Part shown: positions 35,844-44,002 of the stretch, piece by piece
Position numbering within the stretch: position 1 is the first letter of the stretch
How the letters are laid out: the number at the start of each line of letters is the position of its first letter
Assembly (NCBI GenBank): GCA_963795935.1
Contig: CAWCJO010000017.1
Coordinates: 150,766 to 214,765, forward strand
DNA length: 64,000 bases
Direction of reading: 5' to 3'
Source of the DNA: JAICMB01 sp963795935
GTDB lineage: Bacteria; Acidobacteriota; Terriglobia; Bryobacterales; Bryobacteraceae
Position numbers and translations under genes: made by a program
The notes under the pieces: model-generated
What the model was told of the DNA's origin: nothing
Databases searched by the model: none
What the model saw: only the letters and a program-made list of their open reading frames with translations

Positions 35844-36158
35844 GTGCAATCGGTCAATGTCGAAAAAATGCTGGCGTTGCCGGCGGGGGTTCGCAAGCGC
35901 GAGCAGATATTCGCGGCGAGCGGGTTAAAGGCGATCCTGATCCGGCTTACGAAAGGGGAAACGATGGCGGAGCACGCGGCGCCGGGATCGATCACCGTTC
36001 ACTGTTTGATGGGGCGGATCGATTTTTATGCGGGCAGCGAATTGATTCCGCTGGAGCGGGGATCGATCGTGTGCCTGGAAGAACGGGCACTGCACCGGTT
36101 GGAGGCGTTGGAGGACAGCGCGTTTCTTCTCACGATCGCTTCTCACGCTTTTCGCTGA
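35844..36158 (+). CDS. Small cupin-domain protein
   Basis: A 104-residue single-domain cupin. The start is a GTG at 35844 supported by AAGGAGGA at 35831-35838. The fold is suggested by GLKAILIRLTKGETMAEHAA, then SITVHCLMGRIDFYAGSE and LERGSIVCLEERALHRLEAL. The first cupin motif keeps one His and Glu, and the second motif one His. Such proteins usually bind a metal or a small ligand and often act as sensors. Its end overlaps the convergent DUF488 gene by 29 bases. Confidence 0.8.
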   Translation: MQSVNVEKMLALPAGVRKREQIFAASGLKAILIRLTKGETMAEHAAPGSITVHCLMGRIDFYAGSELIPLERGSIVCLEERALHRLEALEDSAFLLTIASHAFR

Positions 36159-36507
36159 CATGCAGGCGGCGTTGCAGAAATTCCTGTAGCGCCACGGCAT
36201 TGTTGTGCTCTTGATCGTGGGAGCTGTATACCAGAGTTATCGTTCCATGGCGGGCAGCCTCAAGGAGCGGCTGCCAAGCTTCGGGGTTCGCCTCCAGTTC
36301 GGCAAAGTAGCGGCGCCGGAATTCATCCCACTTCGCCGGATCGTGACTGAACCATTTGCGCAGTTTCGTGCTGGGAGCTACATCTTTGAGCCAACTCTCG
36401 ATTTTGAGGGAGCTTTTCTTGACGGCCCGGGGCCACAGCCGCTCGACTAGAAACCGCGTACCATCCGTGCGTTTCTCGGGATCGTACGCCCGCTCCAGTT
36501 GGATCAT
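36130..36507 (-). CDS. DUF488 family protein
   Basis: A protein of about 125 residues of the DUF488/YeaO type. The family pattern is clear: RTDGTRFLVERLWPRAVKKS, WLKDVAPSTKLRKWF, HDPAKWDEFRRRYFAEL and ITLVYSSHDQEHNNAVALQE. Function is not established. The start at 36507 gives the family N-terminus MIQLERAYDP; an ATG six codons earlier is possible and would overlap the Rieske gene. It is the second gene of a two-gene unit with the Rieske/DUF2231 protein. Confidence 0.92.
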   Translation of the reverse strand: MIQLERAYDPEKRTDGTRFLVERLWPRAVKKSSLKIESWLKDVAPSTKLRKWFSHDPAKWDEFRRRYFAELEANPEAWQPLLEAARHGTITLVYSSHDQEHNNAVALQEFLQRRLHVSEKREKRS

Positions 36508-36521
36508 TGCGAGAACTCCGT

Positions 36522-37421
36522 TCACTTGTCGCAGAGGGTTTTTCGCACTTCTATTTGGCCGTTTTGTATGCGGACCTCGAGGCAGGGCTGGGGATGCACG
36601 GCCGGTCCATCGAGCACTCGGCCGTCCGGCAGCGCGAAGCGGGACTTATGCCACGGACATACAATACTGTCGCCGTCGAGCGAGCCTTCAGATAGCGGTC
36701 CGCTGAAATGGGAGCAGGTCTCGGCCAGGGCAAAGACGCGGGTCCCACGGCGGACCAGCAGGATGGGCACGCCATCGTGTTCGGCGCGGGTTGGCTTGGC
36801 TTCGGCCAACTCCGTTTCCGGCAACACGGGGACGAAGTCCTGAGGAAACGCCTGGCCGGCGGTTCGATCCACACCCACTCTGTGGTCGTAGACCATCTGT
36901 CCGCCAAGGCGGGCCGATACCGTTGCAACGGCATAGCCCAGAGCGGCGAAAACATGTCCTTTGGTCCGCGATTTCCGCTTGCGGCAAATGAGAGAGGTTA
37001 GAAAGAGCGCCGTGGCGCCGACATTGAGCAGCCCGTGAATCATTCCGAGGCGGCGAGCGGGCGCATCGGCTTCCTGCCAATCGGTCAGGCCGGTTATGGC
37101 CGCTCCCGCAGCGCCCGCTAATCCTATTCCGATCGAAGTATCGGCGGCGGCCGCAAACTCGCGATTCCCGTTCATCGCTTCCAGGCCGTCGAACACCAGC
37201 GCGACGGTCCAGGCGCCGATAGGAACGTCCGTGAGAATGACATGGAGCGGATGGCCGATCCAGACGCCGTGCAGGAAATTCTTGACGCTTTGGCCCCTCG
37301 ATCCTCCGCTCGTGAAAGCTTTATGGACCAGCTTCTGGAGGCTCTCTTCGAATGGCTTCAGTTTGGGAATGCGCGACTCGACGCAATCCACGCCGCCGGT
37401 GATATCGGGTGTCGTCCCCAT
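36522..37421 (-). CDS. Membrane protein with DUF2231 and Rieske 2Fe-2S domains
   Basis: A 299-residue fusion. Residues about 45-165 form a DUF2231-type four-helix membrane domain with FLHGVWIGHPLHVILTDVP and LTDWQEADAPARR. Residues about 205-295 form a Rieske ferredoxin domain with the cluster ligands CSHFSGP and CPWHKSRF (C-x-H and C-x2-H). The pairing suggests a membrane-tied electron carrier. The gene is divergent from the cytochrome b/molybdopterin module, making an electron-transfer link plausible. The fused form is seen in several soil bacteria; no enzyme activity has been assigned to it to my knowledge. Confidence 0.92.
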   Translation of the reverse strand: MGTTPDITGGVDCVESRIPKLKPFEESLQKLVHKAFTSGGSRGQSVKNFLHGVWIGHPLHVILTDVPIGAWTVALVFDGLEAMNGNREFAAAADTSIGIGLAGAAGAAITGLTDWQEADAPARRLGMIHGLLNVGATALFLTSLICRKRKSRTKGHVFAALGYAVATVSARLGGQMVYDHRVGVDRTAGQAFPQDFVPVLPETELAEAKPTRAEHDGVPILLVRRGTRVFALAETCSHFSGPLSEGSLDGDSIVCPWHKSRFALPDGRVLDGPAVHPQPCLEVRIQNGQIEVRKTLCDK

Positions 37422-37486
37422 GTTGGTGGGACGCTTGAAGCAGTGTTTACGCTACATTGCGATACAGTCGGGAGAACGGAGCAGAC

Positions 37487-38713
37487 ATGATCTCTTTCGA
37501 TGCGGCGCATAAAGCGGTTCACTATCCGCCGGACCGGCGCTTTCGCGTGTGGATCAGGCCGGCGGTTCTGATAGGAGCGGCGATCGCGATCCTTGTGCCA
37601 TTCTTATTCGCCTGGGGACAGGCCGCGTTTTTCGGATTGCCGTATATTCCGCCGCTACCTCAATTCAACGAGGCCGCGCCTACCGGGCCGCACGGCTTCC
37701 CGGCGTGGATCCGGTACGCTCACTTTTTTAATTTTCTGTTTGTGACGATGTTGATCCGCAGCGGACTTTCCATTCTGATGGATCACCCCAGGCTGTACTT
37801 CAACAACGACTGCACGCCCGGATCGGAATGGATCCGATTCACGCCCCTGAAAGTTCCCACGGATCGCGTGTGGACGGCGAAGCAGGACGGCCGCTACATC
37901 TCTCCGCTCGCCGCTTTGCCGGGCTATCGTCACACCGTGGGGGTGGCGCGGTCGTGGCACTTCATCGACGTATATGGGTTCCTGATCACGGGTGTCATCT
38001 TCATTTGTCTGCTCTTCATGACGGATCAATGGAGAAGGCTTGTACCCACCTCCGGGATCGTAGTTATCCAAGCCTGGAATACATTCGTGCACTATGCCAA
38101 TTTGCATTTGCCGCCGGAGCCGGATGGATTCTACGGCTATAATGCGCTGCAGCAGTTGGCTTACTTCGCGGTCGTCTTTGTATTTGGGCCGCTGCAGATC
38201 ATGACCGGAATTTCGATGTCGCCGGCGGTGGTGAATCACTTTCCGTGGTATGCGCGGCTGTTCGGCGGACGGCAAGGCGGGCGCTCCATCCATTTTCTGA
38301 TGATGCTGGGGTTTGTGGCTTTCATCGTCGTTCACGTCACGCTGGTGGTTATGACCGGTTTTGTCCGCAACATGAACCATATCGTTTTCGGAACGGACAA
38401 TCAGAATCATGGGGGGATGATCGTGGGCTTGATCGGCATTGCGATTGTGATTGGCTGCTGGATAGCGGCCCATTACATATCGTGGATGTTTCCGCGCGCC
38501 CTGCAGCTTGCGCAGAAGGCCGTTTCGATGCCCATACGTTTGGCTACGATCAATCGGCTTGCTCCGGCGCAGCACTATGCGTTGCGGGATATCTCGCCGC
38601 ATTTTTGGCCGAACGGCAAAATGCCGGAACGCGAGGACTGGAAACAATTGGCGGCTGGCGGATTTCCGCGATTATCGACTCGAAGATCGGCGGGTTGGTC
38701 GAAAGGCCGGTAG
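37487..38713 (+). CDS. Membrane cytochrome b (b561/thiosulfate-reductase type), broken end
   Basis: A protein of 408 residues as read. The start at 37487 follows GGAGAACGGAG and gives MISFDAAHKAVHYPPDRRFR. There are about six membrane helices with spaced His residues suited to two b haems (for example RYAHFFNFLFVTMLIRSG and VVNHFPWYARLF). The C-terminus DISPHFWPNGKMPEREDWK then AAGGF leads into a sulfite-oxidase-like domain in other frames: FRDYRL in the third and KIGGLVERPVELSLADLKAL in the second. So the natural protein is probably a single cytochrome b-molybdopterin polypeptide split by two one-base shifts near 38665 and 38680. Confidence 0.87.
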   Translation: MISFDAAHKAVHYPPDRRFRVWIRPAVLIGAAIAILVPFLFAWGQAAFFGLPYIPPLPQFNEAAPTGPHGFPAWIRYAHFFNFLFVTMLIRSGLSILMDHPRLYFNNDCTPGSEWIRFTPLKVPTDRVWTAKQDGRYISPLAALPGYRHTVGVARSWHFIDVYGFLITGVIFICLLFMTDQWRRLVPTSGIVVIQAWNTFVHYANLHLPPEPDGFYGYNALQQLAYFAVVFVFGPLQIMTGISMSPAVVNHFPWYARLFGGRQGGRSIHFLMMLGFVAFIVVHVTLVVMTGFVRNMNHIVFGTDNQNHGGMIVGLIGIAIVIGCWIAAHYISWMFPRALQLAQKAVSMPIRLATINRLAPAQHYALRDISPHFWPNGKMPEREDWKQLAAGGFPRLSTRRSAGWSKGR

Positions 38714-39156
38714 AGCTGTCGCTTGCGGATTTGAAAGCTCTGGGCAATACGGAAACGATCACGATGCACCATTGCATTCAAGGGTGGTCCGGCATTGCGG
38801 AATGGCGCGGATTGCCGATGAGAGCGCTGGTCGATCTCGTCAAGCCGCGGGCGGCGGCGAAGACAGTCGCTTTCTTTTCCTTTGGCCCGGGTCTGTATGG
38901 CGGTACATATTACGATACGCAGGCATTGGAGAACATTCTGAAGCCGCAATGCCTGCTCGCCTGGGAGATGAACGGAGCGCCGCTCGCGAAAGAGTATGGC
39001 GCGCCACTGCGGCTGCGAGTGGAAAACCAATTGGGATACAAGATGGTGAAGTGGATTGAACGGATCGAGTTTGTTGAATCCGAAAAACAGCTCGGAGAGG
39101 GGGAAGGCGGGACTAACGAGGACGGGGAGTATTTCGATCTGCTCCCGAATATTTAA
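38674..39156 (+). CDS. Molybdopterin-binding sulfite-oxidase-like domain (frameshifted from cytochrome b)
   Basis: About 160 residues of the SUOX/YedY-type molybdopterin domain: LVERPVELSLADLKALGNTE, the ITMHHCIQGWSG segment with the molybdenum-ligand Cys, EWRGLPMRALVDLVKP, and AWEMNGAPLAKEYGAPLRLR with ENQLGYKMVKWIERI. The domain has no start codon or signal of its own. It continues the cytochrome b reading in another frame, which supports one fused redox protein, with the molybdenum site presumably facing the periplasm. The tail ends in a short acidic extension. The substrate is unknown. Confidence 0.85.
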   Translation: MDSKIGGLVERPVELSLADLKALGNTETITMHHCIQGWSGIAEWRGLPMRALVDLVKPRAAAKTVAFFSFGPGLYGGTYYDTQALENILKPQCLLAWEMNGAPLAKEYGAPLRLRVENQLGYKMVKWIERIEFVESEKQLGEGEGGTNEDGEYFDLLPNI

Positions 39157-39337
39157 TGCGCGCCGCCGGATACCAGCCGGGGGCCGCTTAGCGGCATTTT
39201 GGGAACGGATCGCGGGAGAGCTGTCGGACAGGAGCGAAGGGGTATAGTGCGGCAGCCGGGCGCAGGGCTGCGGAATGGCAGCGTTCGTTGTCACGTAGCA
39301 TTTCACGTCGTTGTGACGTCTTTTAAGGGGAGAGATT

Positions 39338-39748
39338 ATGAAGCATCTATGGATGGTGGCGGCGATGGCGGCGGTAGCGGGGGCGTTGGCGTTGTTGGGG
39401 GTGGCGCAGAATGGGCCGCGGGGGATGTATGAGCCGGGGGCGGTTTCCTCGCTCATCGACAAGGTCCATGTCGACCTGAATCACGCTTACGGCGCATGGC
39501 ACTTCACGTCGGGAGACCGCAAGCGGCTGGACAATGCGGAGAAGCAATTGCGCGATTTTTCGAAGAAATGGAATCGCGGGAAGTTCGATAAGGGCGAGCT
39601 CGACGAGGCGATATCGAGCATTCAGCACGTACTGGACAACAATCACATGCCGCCGGCCGATCGCGACGCCGTGGATACGGACGTGGCGCAGCTTCGAAGC
39701 ATGCGCGAGGCCTACGACCGTCATGAAATTGGGTACGGGAGGCCGTAA
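39338..39748 (+). CDS. Small secreted protein of unknown function
   Basis: A 136-residue exported protein with a clear signal peptide (residues 1-23, Ala/Val-rich) and a helical, charged mature part: DKVHVDLNHAYGAWHFTSGD then KRLDNAEKQLRDFSKKW. AGGGGAGAG precedes the ATG. The pattern of paired helices is shared by uncharacterised acidobacterial secreted proteins. No catalytic residues are evident. It follows the redox genes after a 180-base gap. Confidence 0.82.
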   Translation: MKHLWMVAAMAAVAGALALLGVAQNGPRGMYEPGAVSSLIDKVHVDLNHAYGAWHFTSGDRKRLDNAEKQLRDFSKKWNRGKFDKGELDEAISSIQHVLDNNHMPPADRDAVDTDVAQLRSMREAYDRHEIGYGRP

Positions 39749-39806
39749 GGCGAAATCCGAGCAGATCTAATGCGGCGTCCGTGAAGCGACGATCTACTGG
39801 GAGTAG

Positions 39807-41270
39807 ATGTGCGCGGCGGCGGCGATTCAGGCAGACCGGACAAGCGTTGGGCGGCAGGTATTCGGTTTGCCGGTGGTTTTGTGCGGCATCCTTGTTTGCC
39901 TGACGTTCTGTTTTTGCTGCTTTCGCTTCAATGACCCCGATACCTGGCTGCACCTGAAACTGGGGCAGGAGATCTGGCGGACTCGCGCGATTCCGCTATT
40001 GGACCAATGGTCGTTTACCGTGAACGGCAGAGCGCGGGTCGATCATGAATGGCTCGCGCAAGTTTCGATTTACGCCTCCTATTTAGTTTGGGGCTACCGG
40101 GGGTTGCAGCTATGGCTTTGCCTGCTGGCGAGCGCCATTGTCGCGGAAACATACCTTCTTTGTTACCGCTATTGCGGGGACGCGACGATCGCCTCGTTGG
40201 GCGGTTTTCTGGCGTTCTTCTTCGGCACCATCGGATTCGGCATACGTCCGCACATGATCGGATACGCCTTGCTGGCACTGGAACTCCTGTTGATGCAGCG
40301 CGCGTGGGGAGGCCGGCCGCGGGCGTTGTGGTGGCTGCCGCTGCTGTTCGCGGTGTGGGTGAACTGCCACGGATCGTGGGCTCTCGGGCTGGGTATATTC
40401 GGAGCCGCGGCGCTTTGCTCGTATGCGGCCGGACGGCGCGGCTGCGGGGTGCACGGTCCGAGGCTGGGCCTGCTGGCCGGCGTGCTGGCGACAACGGTTG
40501 CGGCGCTGTTAATTAACCCGATCGGGGTTAAACTGCTCACTTATCCGGTGGATCTGTTCGTGAATCAGCGCACGAGCTTAGGTTTTCTGGACGAATGGCT
40601 TCCGCTGAACGTGAACGACGTGCGCGGAATCGGTCTTTTTGCCGTTCTGGCGGCGATGGGAATCGCGGGTCTGAGGAACAGAGCGAAGGCGACGGCGTTT
40701 GAGCTGCTCGTGCTGGTTTCCGTCTCGTTCCTGGCGGCGCAGCACATTCGTATGGTGTTCGTGTTCGGGATCGTGAGCGCTCCCATCGTATGTCGCGTGG
40801 TGAGCGAACTTCGCCGCCGCGGAGACCGGAAATCGAGGACCGCGCCGGCGAATGCCGCGCTGCTAGTCCTGGCGGCGGCCTGCTGCTATGTGGCGTTTCC
40901 GAGCAACGGACGGATTCAAGCGGATATCGAATCGCATAATCCCGTAAAGGCCGTCGAGTTTATTCGCCGCTCCGGACTTCAGGGCAACATGATGCACGAC
41001 TATATGTGGGGCGGATATCTCGCCTGGGCGCTGCCGCGGCAGAAGGTCTTTATCGATGGGCGCGCCGATATTTACGATTGGGCAGGCGTGCTGGCGCGAT
41101 ACCGCGATTGGGCGTTGGTTCAAACCGATCCGGCGCGCCTTTTGGACGACTACCGGATCAAGTTTTGCCTGCTCTCGTCAGCGGCTCCGGAATCCCGCGT
41201 GATGCCGCACCTGCGGGGCTGGAGGACGGTTTATCGGGACGATGTGGCGGTGGTGTTTGCTCGCGAGTAG
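39807..41270 (+). CDS. Multi-pass membrane protein, GT-C-like
   Basis: A 487-residue membrane protein with about ten helices. After the first helix comes FNDPDTWLHLKLGQEIWRTR, then DQWSF and VDHEWLAQ, a loop pattern found in uncharacterised GT-C-like proteins that may transfer lipid-linked sugars. The last 130 residues are soluble, with HDYMWGGYLAWALPRQKVFI then DGRADIYD, a common ending in this group. The start position is uncertain; the GGAG upstream is very close. Its end overlaps the convergent LssY-like gene by 113 bases. Confidence 0.78.
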   Translation: MCAAAAIQADRTSVGRQVFGLPVVLCGILVCLTFCFCCFRFNDPDTWLHLKLGQEIWRTRAIPLLDQWSFTVNGRARVDHEWLAQVSIYASYLVWGYRGLQLWLCLLASAIVAETYLLCYRYCGDATIASLGGFLAFFFGTIGFGIRPHMIGYALLALELLLMQRAWGGRPRALWWLPLLFAVWVNCHGSWALGLGIFGAAALCSYAAGRRGCGVHGPRLGLLAGVLATTVAALLINPIGVKLLTYPVDLFVNQRTSLGFLDEWLPLNVNDVRGIGLFAVLAAMGIAGLRNRAKATAFELLVLVSVSFLAAQHIRMVFVFGIVSAPIVCRVVSELRRRGDRKSRTAPANAALLVLAAACCYVAFPSNGRIQADIESHNPVKAVEFIRRSGLQGNMMHDYMWGGYLAWALPRQKVFIDGRADIYDWAGVLARYRDWALVQTDPARLLDDYRIKFCLLSSAAPESRVMPHLRGWRTVYRDDVAVVFARE

Positions 41271-42747
41271 ATGGGGAGAGCCAGGAACGAGACTGAGCTT
41301 GCTGGGGCAGCGAGCTTAGCCACTCCAATCCAGCTGGATTGACGTAGATGCCGGGAGGCTTTCTCAGCGGCTTTAAAGTGCGGCGTTCAGCGAGAAACTT
41401 CAGCGTGTTGTAGGTCGTGAAGAAGACATTGATTCGTAGATCGTTGCGCAGCGCCTCCCATTCGCGCGACAATCGGCCGCGCGAGTTCTCATCGGAGGCG
41501 ACATCCACTCCCGGCATGATCTTCGGGTTATTGCAATCGTTCAATCGGAGCACCGCAATTAAACCGTCGGTCACGATGGCGCTCTTATCCTTAGGATATT
41601 TCCATTGCTCGGCGGAATCGCGCGGCGCCAGGCCAACGGCGTCGAGGCATCCCGTGAACGCGAGATCGTTCACCACTTTCGCCCGTTCATCGTCGATGTT
41701 GGAAGCGGTGGAATGGGTCCAATGCATCAATTCAAACCGGAAAGCGATGTCTTCGGCCGCGGCGCCCAGCCAAATGTCCGTCCGGCGAGGCTCTTTCCAG
41801 AAGCGCACGTGATGGCGCTTTTGAACGGTGTCAAGGCTCTTCTGGTAGACGAAATCGGAGGGCACTCCGTTTAGAGTCAGCGTATCCATCGGAGCCCGCC
41901 TGTAACCAACTCGCGTAGTAAGGGCGTAATACATGCGATACAACGACAGTGGCGACTTCCGTTCGGCCTGGGACCATCCGGCGGCATGAAAGGCGCGGGC
42001 GACCTGTTCCCGGCTGCCGAGAAAAAGGAGATTCACGAGGTCGGAGGGACGTCGTCCCAGCCGCGCCTGTTCCGCGGAACTTTGCAGCAGGCGATGAATC
42101 TCGCTTAGTTCGTCCGGCGAAAACGACGTGATGCCGACTGGTCTTGCGGCGTTCCAACGCACCTGAACAGGGGCAGTGAACTGAAGGAGAAGTTCGGCCC
42201 CGGCCGGGAAGTAGATCTCCGGATTGGCGGCCGGGGCAATGACGGACTTTACGCCCCAGACGGGCGCCCCTACCACCGGCGCCGAAAACAGCAGCGGAAC
42301 CGTGACAAGGTCCAAACTGGAGGAGAAGCTTGCAACAGGGTGTATGCCTCGAGCCGTACCGTCAAGCTCAATCCGCTCTTTCGCGGTTTCCACTTGCAGG
42401 AGTTCGGTCTGGACCGGGATGCTGTCGCCATTCGGTAAGCGGAGGGTATGGAATTGAAAATGGATCTTGGCCGTGATGCGTTTGAGGCCTAAGCCGAACC
42501 GCTCGACGCTTTCTATGGCTCCGATCAGTTTCGATCCTTGCGGAATGAGGATCTGTCCGTGAAGGCAGACGGGCGCGATGGCCGTTCCTTCTATTGGATC
42601 TCCGGTTTGAGAAATGCGGGAACCGATGGGGGTCGATAGGCGCGCTTCCAAGGTCGTACCGGCGGGCAACTCCTGGGCGCAAAGCGGGAACGACATGAGA
42701 ATGAGCAGCGGCCAGGCATTTACCACGATGGTATTGTAGACGGACAC
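41158..42747 (-). CDS. Exported protein with LssY-like C-terminal domain
   Basis: A 529-residue protein. A signal peptide (ending FPLCAQEL) is followed by a beta-rich domain of about 180 residues with GTTLEARLSTPIGSRISQTG, a pattern met in acidobacterial surface proteins. The second half resembles the LssY C-terminal domain: DLVNLLFLGSREQVARAFHA, AERKSPLSLYRMYYALT and FRFELMHWTHSTASNIDDER. The function of that domain is unknown. The last 45 residues are Pro/Ser-rich and antisense to the convergent membrane-protein gene, so the natural C-terminus may be shorter. Confidence 0.8.
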   Translation of the reverse strand: MSVYNTIVVNAWPLLILMSFPLCAQELPAGTTLEARLSTPIGSRISQTGDPIEGTAIAPVCLHGQILIPQGSKLIGAIESVERFGLGLKRITAKIHFQFHTLRLPNGDSIPVQTELLQVETAKERIELDGTARGIHPVASFSSSLDLVTVPLLFSAPVVGAPVWGVKSVIAPAANPEIYFPAGAELLLQFTAPVQVRWNAARPVGITSFSPDELSEIHRLLQSSAEQARLGRRPSDLVNLLFLGSREQVARAFHAAGWSQAERKSPLSLYRMYYALTTRVGYRRAPMDTLTLNGVPSDFVYQKSLDTVQKRHHVRFWKEPRRTDIWLGAAAEDIAFRFELMHWTHSTASNIDDERAKVVNDLAFTGCLDAVGLAPRDSAEQWKYPKDKSAIVTDGLIAVLRLNDCNNPKIMPGVDVASDENSRGRLSREWEALRNDLRINVFFTTYNTLKFLAERRTLKPLRKPPGIYVNPAGLEWLSSLPQQAQSRSWLSPSTREQTPPPHRPDKPSSSPAGAASRGIPEPLTRAGKT

Positions 42748-42766
42748 TATGGTCCCATGGATTGGG

Positions 42767-43999
42767 CTAAGCCGGGGTATAGGCGGCGCTCTCGCGCAGC
42801 CAAGACGCGTTTGCCCGAACGTCCTGGAGCAAGGCTGCCGTCAGCTCCGCGCGGCGGTCAAACAAGCGATAGCCTTCCGTGGCCCGCAAATACCCGCGAG
42901 CTTCGGGGGTCTTCGCAAAGAGCCGCTCTTCGCCTTCATTCGCCGCGCGCATGGCGTACCGTTCGCGATTGTCCAGCAGCGCCTTGACCAGAAACGGAAC
43001 CACGGTGGTGTAATCCGCCTGCAAACTTTCCGTCGTTTGCAAGTACGTATCTTTGTCCACCTTGCCCCACGTAACGGCCTCCGCCGGCGGGCACGACGAC
43101 AACGATCCGTCGGTGATCGGCGCGGTCGTGATTTGGGCATCGAACTGATACCCTCGCACGTTCTGCAATCCCAGAATCTGCGACAGCGCCGGCTCCGGCT
43201 GCAGGTTGAAATTTTTCGGCACGCCGCCGCCCAGGATAAACGTGGCGAGGCCCTTGGCGTCGCTCTCGAACAGGCCCCAGCGATGGTACGCGCAGGCCTC
43301 GAACACCTCCGCGTGCAGGTCGAGCTCGAAATCGTAGCGCCGCTCCGCGCCGCTTTCGCGCATGGCCCACAGCTTCATCGAATTCAGAAATACGCTCCCG
43401 TCCGAAGGGGCTCCCACAAACACCGGGATGGCCATGCGATGACAGGCGGCCAGCAGACCCTCCGGGGCGGCCGTCCTCGTTTCCTGGGCGGCGTAAGCTT
43501 CGCCGAGCAGGTAGCGCAGCTCGGTCCCGGTCATTTTCTTCTGAAATTCGGGGCGCCGCAGACAGGCGGATATAAAGCGGTCCTGATCGAGCAGCATTTG
43601 TTCGGGGAATCCGACATCGGTGACGCGGATAGTCCCTTCTTCGCGCAGTTTGCCGTCGTCCGCGGAGATGGGAACCTCGTGAATTGCGGCGCCGCTGTGA
43701 CCGAGACTGCGATGGCCGTCGTGATAGCAAACTGCGTCGGTGGTGCTGAGATACGCCACCCAGCCGGTTTCGAGCAGGGGCAACAGCCATGTCAGATGCT
43801 GCCCGGAAACCGTGACGGGCCCGGCAATGGACAACGTCAGCGGATAGCCCGATCCGATGGCGCGGTCGAGAATCGCATAAACGCGGCGCAGGTTCGCGCC
43901 GCCGAACGCGGGGAGGCAATCGAGAAAAATTTCATGCAGCGTGGAACACTCGTCGACTCGCCGGGCGCGCAACGGGCGGCGCTTTGAATCGTTTTTCAC
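42767..43999 (-). CDS. Deoxyhypusine-synthase-like protein
   Basis: A 410-residue member of the deoxyhypusine synthase family. In eukaryotes and archaea this enzyme moves a butylamine from spermidine to a lysine of eIF5A; bacteria lack eIF5A. Conserved regions include LPAFGGANLRRVYAILDRAI, STTDAVCYHDGHRSLGHSGA, ILGGGVPKNF and PPAEAVTWGKVDKDTY, where K313 matches the lysine that carries the covalent intermediate. The NAD-binding residues also appear present. Bacterial members may use another amine acceptor, as in homospermidine synthases. It begins three bases after an MFS transporter gene. Confidence 0.9.
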   Translation of the reverse strand: MKNDSKRRPLRARRVDECSTLHEIFLDCLPAFGGANLRRVYAILDRAIGSGYPLTLSIAGPVTVSGQHLTWLLPLLETGWVAYLSTTDAVCYHDGHRSLGHSGAAIHEVPISADDGKLREEGTIRVTDVGFPEQMLLDQDRFISACLRRPEFQKKMTGTELRYLLGEAYAAQETRTAAPEGLLAACHRMAIPVFVGAPSDGSVFLNSMKLWAMRESGAERRYDFELDLHAEVFEACAYHRWGLFESDAKGLATFILGGGVPKNFNLQPEPALSQILGLQNVRGYQFDAQITTAPITDGSLSSCPPAEAVTWGKVDKDTYLQTTESLQADYTTVVPFLVKALLDNRERYAMRAANEGEERLFAKTPEARGYLRATEGYRLFDRRAELTAALLQDVRANASWLRESAAYTPA

Positions 44000-44002
44000 C
44001 CC

